DNA of 10,991 nucleotides from an uncultured Ruminococcus sp. GTDB taxonomy: Bacteria > Bacillota > Clostridia > Oscillospirales > Acutalibacteraceae. Shown here one piece after another: positions 7,104 through 10,991 of the stretch. A model generated the notes under the pieces. The model ran no database searches and had not been told where the DNA came from. It worked only from the letters and a program-made list of their open reading frames with translations. Every line of letters starts with the position of its first letter. Position 1 is the first letter of the stretch. The position numbers were made by a program, and so were the translations under genes. The DNA is taken from positions 1 to 10,991 of the forward strand of contig CADCQO010000233.1 in NCBI GenBank assembly GCA_902803585.1. The letters run 5' to 3'.

Positions 7104-7132
7104 TTGATAAATCTATTTTTCTTTGGTATAAT
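7104..7132 (+). promoter_or_regulatory. Sigma-A promoter of the WYL regulator gene
   Basis: TTGATA (7104-7109), a 17-bp spacer and a perfect TATAAT (7127-7132), about 56 bases before the chosen ATG. The preceding stretch from 6933 is AT-rich and shows no gene or convincing conserved element. Confidence 0.85.
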
Positions 7133-7188
7133 GATTTTGTTAAGATGCAAGTTGTTGATGTGAAGTGAAAATGGATGGGGGAATAGCG

Positions 7189-8271
7189 ATGTCTAAGGGA
7201 GATAACAGGTTGAAAATACTGTATGTACTCGATGAGTTGAAAAAGAACAGCCAGATGAAGTCTGAAACCCGCTCTGACAGATTTTTAAGTGCCAGCTATC
7301 TCATCAGTGTCCTGATCGATAAGTACGGTTTGAATGCTGACAGGAAATCTGTCTACAATTACATAGAAAGCCTCATCAAATACGGTTATGATATCGAAAA
7401 AAGCAGAAGAGGTTACTATTTGCGGGAACATTACCATTCAGAGGACGAGAATGGTTTTGAACTGGCAGAATTAAAAATGATTGTAGATGCACTGAGTGCC
7501 TCCCGCTTTATTTCCGCAGCCAAAACAAAGTCCATCATCAATAAGCTGAAAGTGCTGGCAGAAAGTAACGGTGAACATCTGATGAGCCGTCAGGTCTATT
7601 ATGAACAGGCCATTAAGAGTGACAATTCTTCTGTCATTTACAGTATTGATGCAATATACACCGCTATGCTTGAGGATAAAAAGATTACCTTCAAATACCA
7701 GAAAACCGTTTTGGATTACGATGTTTCACTGGGCCGTCTGGTGGCTGTCAACAAAACAGCAGAAAATCATGAAGATAAGATTTACTCTCAGAGTCCGTAT
7801 GCACTTGTATGGAAAAATGAGTACTATTATGTGATTTGCTATGACGCACAGACAGATGCACCGAAAACTTTCCGCGTTGACCGCATGAAGGACGTCGCAG
7901 TAGATGAGCACCAGAACAGGGAAGGCGGAAGATTCTTTGAGGAAATGAGTATCACCGAATATGCCAATACTGCTTTTTCGATGTACGGCGGTGAAACTAT
8001 CAATATTCTTCTGCGTGTAAAGACATCTCTGGCAGGCGTGATTGCAGATCGTTTCGGAAAAAATGTAACAATATATCATGATGAGGACAGTGAGTTTTTC
8101 CGCTGTTCCGTCAGTGTGCAGAAAAGTCCCCAGTTCTATTCATGGCTCAGTGGTTTTGGCAGCGATATCGAGCTGATCTATCCCAAGAGTATCAGAAATG
8201 ATTATATGAAGTACATCGACAATATCCTGCAAAGTTATCGCAGTCATGAAGCAATGCTGAAGTTCAGCTGA
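7189..8271 (+). CDS. WYL-domain transcriptional regulator
   Basis: A 360-residue protein. ATG 7189 is chosen because GGGGGA (7177-7182) lies 6 bases before it; GTG 7165 and ATG 7171 are in frame but have weaker ribosome sites. Residues about 5-80 form a winged helix-turn-helix (LKILYVLDELKKNS, a long insertion, YLISVLIDKYGLNADRKSVY, then YNYIESLIKYGYDIEKSRRGYYL). A linker of helices follows, then the WYL domain (about 145-235) with SPYALVWKNEYYYVICYD and the ligand-pocket motif TFRVDRM (227-233). The C-terminal extension (about 240-355) matches the WCX region of such regulators. WYL proteins bind nucleic-acid or nucleotide-type ligands and control stress, DNA damage or defence genes in other bacteria. 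The gene is transcribed alone, so its target is not indicated; autoregulation or control of neighbours is only a guess. Confidence 0.92.
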   Translation: MSKGDNRLKILYVLDELKKNSQMKSETRSDRFLSASYLISVLIDKYGLNADRKSVYNYIESLIKYGYDIEKSRRGYYLREHYHSEDENGFELAELKMIVDALSASRFISAAKTKSIINKLKVLAESNGEHLMSRQVYYEQAIKSDNSSVIYSIDAIYTAMLEDKKITFKYQKTVLDYDVSLGRLVAVNKTAENHEDKIYSQSPYALVWKNEYYYVICYDAQTDAPKTFRVDRMKDVAVDEHQNREGGRFFEEMSITEYANTAFSMYGGETINILLRVKTSLAGVIADRFGKNVTIYHDEDSEFFRCSVSVQKSPQFYSWLSGFGSDIELIYPKSIRNDYMKYIDNILQSYRSHEAMLKFS

Positions 8272-8318
8272 AGAACAAATTCCAACTGAAATATGGCTCT
8301 CAACTGAAGTATGACCCC
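8265..8318 (+). repeat. Three imperfect 18-bp tandem units at the end of the WYL gene
   Basis: Units start at 8265, 8283 and 8301, each beginning CARCTGAAR. Units two and three match at 14 of 18 positions; unit one matches them mainly over its first nine. The array starts inside the last codons of the gene and runs into the terminator stem. It is short and degenerate, and may have no function. Confidence 0.4.
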
Positions 8319-8347
8319 CGAAGAATTTTTTCGGGGGTTGTTTTTTT
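8314..8347 (+). terminator. Rho-independent terminator of the WYL regulator gene
   Basis: CCCCCGAA (8315-8322) pairs with TTCGGGGG (8330-8337) around a short loop and is followed by TTG and seven T. On the minus strand no T run follows, so it should not efficiently stop the convergent asparaginase-like transcript, whose stop codon is at 8354. Confidence 0.92.
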
Positions 8348-8353
8348 GCAGAT

Positions 8354-9367
8354 TCAGATAGTTTCAAAGAAAATTTCTTTGTTCATAAAGTTTTCAGGCA
8401 GTGTATCCCGTGCATTGATAAAAAGCAAAAGTTTCGCATAGGCAGCTTCTTTGGTACAGTATGTGAGAGGAATTGCGCCGTTTTGCAGCAAAAGACAAGA
8501 TGTTTCATACATGATTTCATGATTTTGGGGAAACGATGCCAGATAGAAAGGAATATTTTTTTCCTGACAATGTTTCAGAAAGCCGAGTGCGCTGTTTTCG
8601 CCTTCAACAGAAGCAGACGAAGAGTGATAAGTCAGGTGCAGCACAGCACGGCAGTTTTCTCCTGACGTGATACTGTAATAATCCATAGAGGGATATGGCT
8701 GTATCATCAATACATCATAGGGCAGCTGCACAGAACATGGAAAGGAAAAAAGAGGGGATTTTTTTTCTATCAGTGAAAGCGGCAGACTGTTTTTGGTTTG
8801 TACCAACTTTTCATTGATAATATGTGCCCATGCGTACCCGTCTATGGAAGAAAAACAGCCGTACACTCTGTCCGCCTCCTGTATACGCGTAGACAGCCAC
8901 ACCGAGCAGTCTTTTTCTGTCGGATTGCGATAAACGGTATACACACCCTTTTGTACATTCTGTATCAGAACAACAGCCCCACGAAGATTGGCCACCGCAT
9001 TGCTCTCAGGGTGGTCAGGCACACGATCCGATGCCGTCAGCACAACCGGCAAAGACAGACCGCTCAGACAAACCCCTAAAAAAGCACTGCTGTAAGAAAG
9101 TGTGTCGCTGCCGTGTGCAATGATAACACCGCTGTAAGCGGATAAGTTTACCTGAAAAAGATAATTGGCAATGCACTCCCAATGCTTTTTTTGAAGATTT
9201 TCACTCAATATGTTCAGAAGCTGTACTGTTTCAAAGCGGACATCTTCTCCGTAAATCTCACGATAAAGTGTTAAAACCCGACAGGAACTGCTGTCTGTTC
9301 GTATCACACTGTTTTCAACGGTACTGCCGATTGTACCGCCTGTCAGAACAAATAATATTGGTTTCAT
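8354..9367 (-). CDS. Asparaginase-family protein with altered active-site residues
   Basis: A 337-residue protein, a usual length for cytoplasmic bacterial L-asparaginases (L-Asn to L-Asp plus ammonia). ATG 9367-9365 follows AGGGAG on the minus strand; there is no signal peptide. The N-terminal signature TGGTIGST (9-16) carries the expected nucleophilic Thr12. The second signature reads HGSDTL (85-90) where the family has HGTDT, so Ser87 stands in for the usual Thr. By eye, the SADG segment of E. coli enzymes aligns with SNAV (122-125), and the catalytic Lys of the T-x-K segment aligns with Glu164 in TRIQEADR. The fold assignment is firm, but normal asparaginase activity is not. It may act on another amide substrate, be slow, or be a binding protein. 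It is transcribed divergently from the CNNM/CorC-type gene through overlapping promoters and converges with the WYL regulator. Confidence 0.85.
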   Translation of the reverse strand: MKPILFVLTGGTIGSTVENSVIRTDSSSCRVLTLYREIYGEDVRFETVQLLNILSENLQKKHWECIANYLFQVNLSAYSGVIIAHGSDTLSYSSAFLGVCLSGLSLPVVLTASDRVPDHPESNAVANLRGAVVLIQNVQKGVYTVYRNPTEKDCSVWLSTRIQEADRVYGCFSSIDGYAWAHIINEKLVQTKNSLPLSLIEKKSPLFSFPCSVQLPYDVLMIQPYPSMDYYSITSGENCRAVLHLTYHSSSASVEGENSALGFLKHCQEKNIPFYLASFPQNHEIMYETSCLLLQNGAIPLTYCTKEAAYAKLLLFINARDTLPENFMNKEIFFETI

Positions 9368-9414
9368 ATATGCTTCTCCCTTCCTGCGTCGTAAAATGTT
9401 TGTACGATTTCTCC

Positions 9415-9443
9415 ATTATACAAGAAAAAGAATTGATTTGCAA
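9415..9443 (-). promoter_or_regulatory. Promoter of the asparaginase-like gene
   Basis: On the minus strand: TTGCAA (9443-9438), a 17-bp spacer and a perfect TATAAT (9420-9415), about 48 bases before the ATG. The -35 lies inside the palindrome shared with the opposite promoter. Confidence 0.75.
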
Positions 9444-9448
9444 ATCAA
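9433..9448. promoter_or_regulatory. Perfect 16-bp palindrome between divergent promoters, candidate operator
   Basis: TTGATTTGCAAATCAA is its own reverse complement. It covers the -35 boxes of both divergent promoters, so a dimeric protein bound here could control both genes at once. No T run follows the centre, so it is not a terminator. The regulator is unknown. Confidence 0.55.
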
Positions 9449-9461
9449 AGAATGTTATAAT
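9433..9461 (+). promoter_or_regulatory. Promoter of the CNNM/CorC-type gene
   Basis: TTGATT (9433-9438), a 17-bp spacer and a perfect TATAAT (9456-9461), about 42 bases before ATG 9504. The -35 forms the left edge of the palindrome at 9433-9448. Confidence 0.78.
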
Positions 9462-9503
9462 AAAAAGCAGTCCTGCAGCTTTTACAAAGAGGTGATGTTT
9501 TGT

Positions 9504-10859
9504 ATGCCGGTTGATTTATCCGGTTTAGAAAATCCGTCTGTACTGCTGACAGCGGTCGGCGGAATAATTGTCATGATACTGATAGTATTGTTGTATTGGT
9601 GTGCTTTATGCCTTACAGCCATTGACAATGCTTCTCCCAACAGTATCAAAGCCCTTTCCGAAAAAAACGCAGCGGCAGAACGGGCAGGCACTATCAAAAA
9701 TAACAGTGCCCGATACAGTAAACGCCTGAAAGCCTGTCTGCTGTTTCATACAGTAGCCATTGTACTGCTGACAAACATATGTTATTTGGTTCCCATAGCA
9801 AAAGGATTGGATAGTTTCCTGAAAAATTCCTCTTTATCCATATCCCTGTCTGCGCTGCTGCTGGGAATTTTGCTGTGTGTTTTGCTTCTGTCAGCAATTT
9901 ATCTGATACCCGCGCGTACAGCGGCAAATGCACCGGAAAAAATTCTTCTGAGAATGAGCCGTCTGATTATTTTGTGGAGTGTGTTGTTTTTGCCCTTGTC
10001 GCTGCTGGGCAATGCTTTTTCTGCCCTGATGTGCCGTATCCTGACAAAAGAGGAAAAGCAGGACACGCCAAAAGAAAACCCTACTGAAGAAAAAATCCTT
10101 ATGATGGTCGATGAGGGAGAAGTCAACGGCACAATTGAAGTCAACACCAAAAGCATGATAGAAAATGTATTTGACTTTGACGACACAACAGTCGGAGAAA
10201 TCATGACACACCGTAAAGATATCATCGCTGTGCGCGAAGATGATACGCTTACGAAGCTCCGACAGCTGGCAATTGAAAGCGGCCGTTCCCGTATTCCCGT
10301 TTATCACGATGACATAGATGACATTATCGGCATCATCTATGTAAAGGATTTGCTTGAGTATGTCGGCATGAGCAACCTGCCGGAAACGCTCCCCCGCAAT
10401 ATCATTCATACAGCAGTTTATGTACCTGCCTCCAAATCGTGCAGTGAGATGTTCCGTTACATGACAGCCCATAAAACGCAGATTGCTGTAGTAGTTGACG
10501 AGTTTGGCGGCACAGGCGGTCTGATTACTATGGAAGATCTGATAGAATCCATTTTAGGCAATATTCAGGACGAGTATGATAATGAAGACGACAGTATCCG
10601 CAAGGTAAACGAATACAGCTTTCAGGTAGACGGTGCCACTTCATTGGATGAAATAGAGGAATTGACAGGCATTTCCTTTGAAGAAGATGAAAACGATACC
10701 ATTGCAGGCATTATGTTAGACCGTATGGGACATATTCCAAAAGCAGGCGAGCATCCTTCCATTATGATTAACGGTACCCGCTTCACAGTTCTTGAAGTAG
10801 AACAGCGCAGAATTTCACGCGTGTTGATTGTGAAAAATCACACAAAAAAGAACACATAA
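9504..10859 (+). CDS. CNNM/CorC (HlyC) family CBS-domain membrane transporter
   Basis: A 451-residue protein. ATG 9504 is chosen behind AGAGGTGAT (9489-9496); ATG 9495 lies inside that site. The N-terminal domain has membrane segments at about 15-37, 77-97, 111-135 and 152-172, corresponding to the DUF21/CNNM transmembrane domain. The soluble half is typical: EEKILMMVDEGEVNGTI (205-221 region), IMTHRKDIIAV (243-253) where relatives usually have a Pro after MT, SGRSRIPVY (259-267), then GIIYVKDLL, closing a CBS pair at about 230-345. VVDEFGGTGGLITMEDLIE (330-348) and the CorC_HlyC domain (about 370-446) follow. Family members export Mg2+ or Co2+ or tune magnesium balance; 'hemolysin' names in this family are historical. 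The transmembrane part lacks the SGxETA-like motif I expect in DUF21, reading ALCLTAIDNAS (34-44), so transport activity is less certain than the family. Confidence 0.88.
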   Translation: MPVDLSGLENPSVLLTAVGGIIVMILIVLLYWCALCLTAIDNASPNSIKALSEKNAAAERAGTIKNNSARYSKRLKACLLFHTVAIVLLTNICYLVPIAKGLDSFLKNSSLSISLSALLLGILLCVLLLSAIYLIPARTAANAPEKILLRMSRLIILWSVLFLPLSLLGNAFSALMCRILTKEEKQDTPKENPTEEKILMMVDEGEVNGTIEVNTKSMIENVFDFDDTTVGEIMTHRKDIIAVREDDTLTKLRQLAIESGRSRIPVYHDDIDDIIGIIYVKDLLEYVGMSNLPETLPRNIIHTAVYVPASKSCSEMFRYMTAHKTQIAVVVDEFGGTGGLITMEDLIESILGNIQDEYDNEDDSIRKVNEYSFQVDGATSLDEIEELTGISFEEDENDTIAGIMLDRMGHIPKAGEHPSIMINGTRFTVLEVEQRRISRVLIVKNHTKKNT

Positions 10860-10901
10860 AAAATCCCTGTACATTCCTTTCGGATGCGTACAGGGATTTT
10901 T
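10859..10901. terminator. Bidirectional rho-independent terminator
   Basis: AAAAATCCCTGTAC (10859-10872) pairs perfectly over 14 bp with GTACAGGGATTTTT (10888-10901). T runs appear on either strand, so it can end the CNNM/CorC-type transcript and one coming from the right. It overlaps the TAA of the CNNM gene. Confidence 0.92.
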
Positions 10902-10925
10902 GTATTGTCAGACAGGCTGATTCTG

Positions 10926-10991
10926 TCAGGAGCTTGTTTCTGTACTGTTCAAATCGGGCAGAAGGTCTTTTTCCGGAATCAATGGTATCTG
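10926..10991 (-). CDS. Possible C-terminal end of a minus-strand gene (partial)
   Basis: On the minus strand one frame stays open from the window edge to TGA 10928-10926 and reads QIPLIPEKDLLPDLNSTETSS, a plausible hydrophilic protein end. Its position just before a bidirectional terminator fits a convergent gene. Only 21 codons are visible, no family can be named, and a chance open frame is quite possible. Confidence 0.35.
   Translation of the reverse strand, partial: QIPLIPEKDLLPDLNSTETSS

Noticed and set aside
9463..9483. Short hairpin AAAAGC/GCTTTT in the leader of the CNNM/CorC-type gene, considered as a magnesium-sensing riboswitch.
   Set aside because: Six base pairs in a leader of about 40 bases is far too small for the known magnesium riboswitches (M-box, ykoK).
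9891..10472. Long minus-strand open frame (193 codons) inside the CNNM/CorC-type gene.
   Set aside because: It is antisense to a clearly recognised CBS-domain protein and shows no family pattern of its own.

Overview
The window looks like chromosomal DNA of a low-to-mid GC Gram-positive anaerobe of the class Clostridia, most likely a Ruminococcus-like member of the Oscillospiraceae. This is inference. It rests on clean sigma-A type promoters (TTGACA with 17-bp spacers to TATAAT-like boxes), strong AGGAGG ribosome sites, use of GTG and TTG starts, rho-independent terminators with long T runs, a lipobox lipoprotein, and protein families common in that group (DUF6873, zinc-ribbon plus TPM proteins, WYL regulators). 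No rRNA, tRNA, CRISPR array, integrase or insertion sequence was seen, so this reads as ordinary chromosome with a few odd local features.

Layout, left to right. Bases 1-728 hold the C-terminal part of a MacB/FtsX-type ABC transporter permease, followed after 20 bp by a DUF6873 protein with a pentein-like (guanidino-modifying enzyme) fold. Next is a damaged DUF1810 gene (1613-2151). It carries an in-frame TAG just before the family's conserved SHWMW segment and probably a one-base deletion in an A tract near its start. Convergent to it is a solitary family 5 (OppA-like) solute-binding lipoprotein on the minus strand (2165-3769). Divergent from that, a very short gene for a 75-residue glycine-rich protein (3969-4196) has its own strong promoter and terminator.

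The centre (4252-6932) is a self-contained transcription unit: a membrane-anchored double zinc-ribbon protein, then, by a TGATG overlap, a secreted/membrane protein with two TPM-like repeats, a transmembrane helix and a Gly/His-rich tail. It has a near-consensus promoter in front and a strong terminator behind, so the two products probably act together at the cell envelope. A WYL-domain transcriptional regulator (7189-8271) follows as its own unit.

The right side holds an asparaginase-family protein on the minus strand (8354-9367). It is divergent from a CBS-domain CNNM/CorC-type transporter (9504-10859). Their promoters overlap at a perfect 16-bp palindrome. The asparaginase-like protein has replacements at positions that align by eye with catalytic residues. 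The last 90 bases hold a bidirectional terminator and possibly the last codons of a minus-strand gene.

Most candidate novelty lies in the two-gene zinc-ribbon/TPM module, the small glycine-rich protein, the altered asparaginase active site and the palindrome between divergent promoters. None of these proves an undescribed system from sequence alone.
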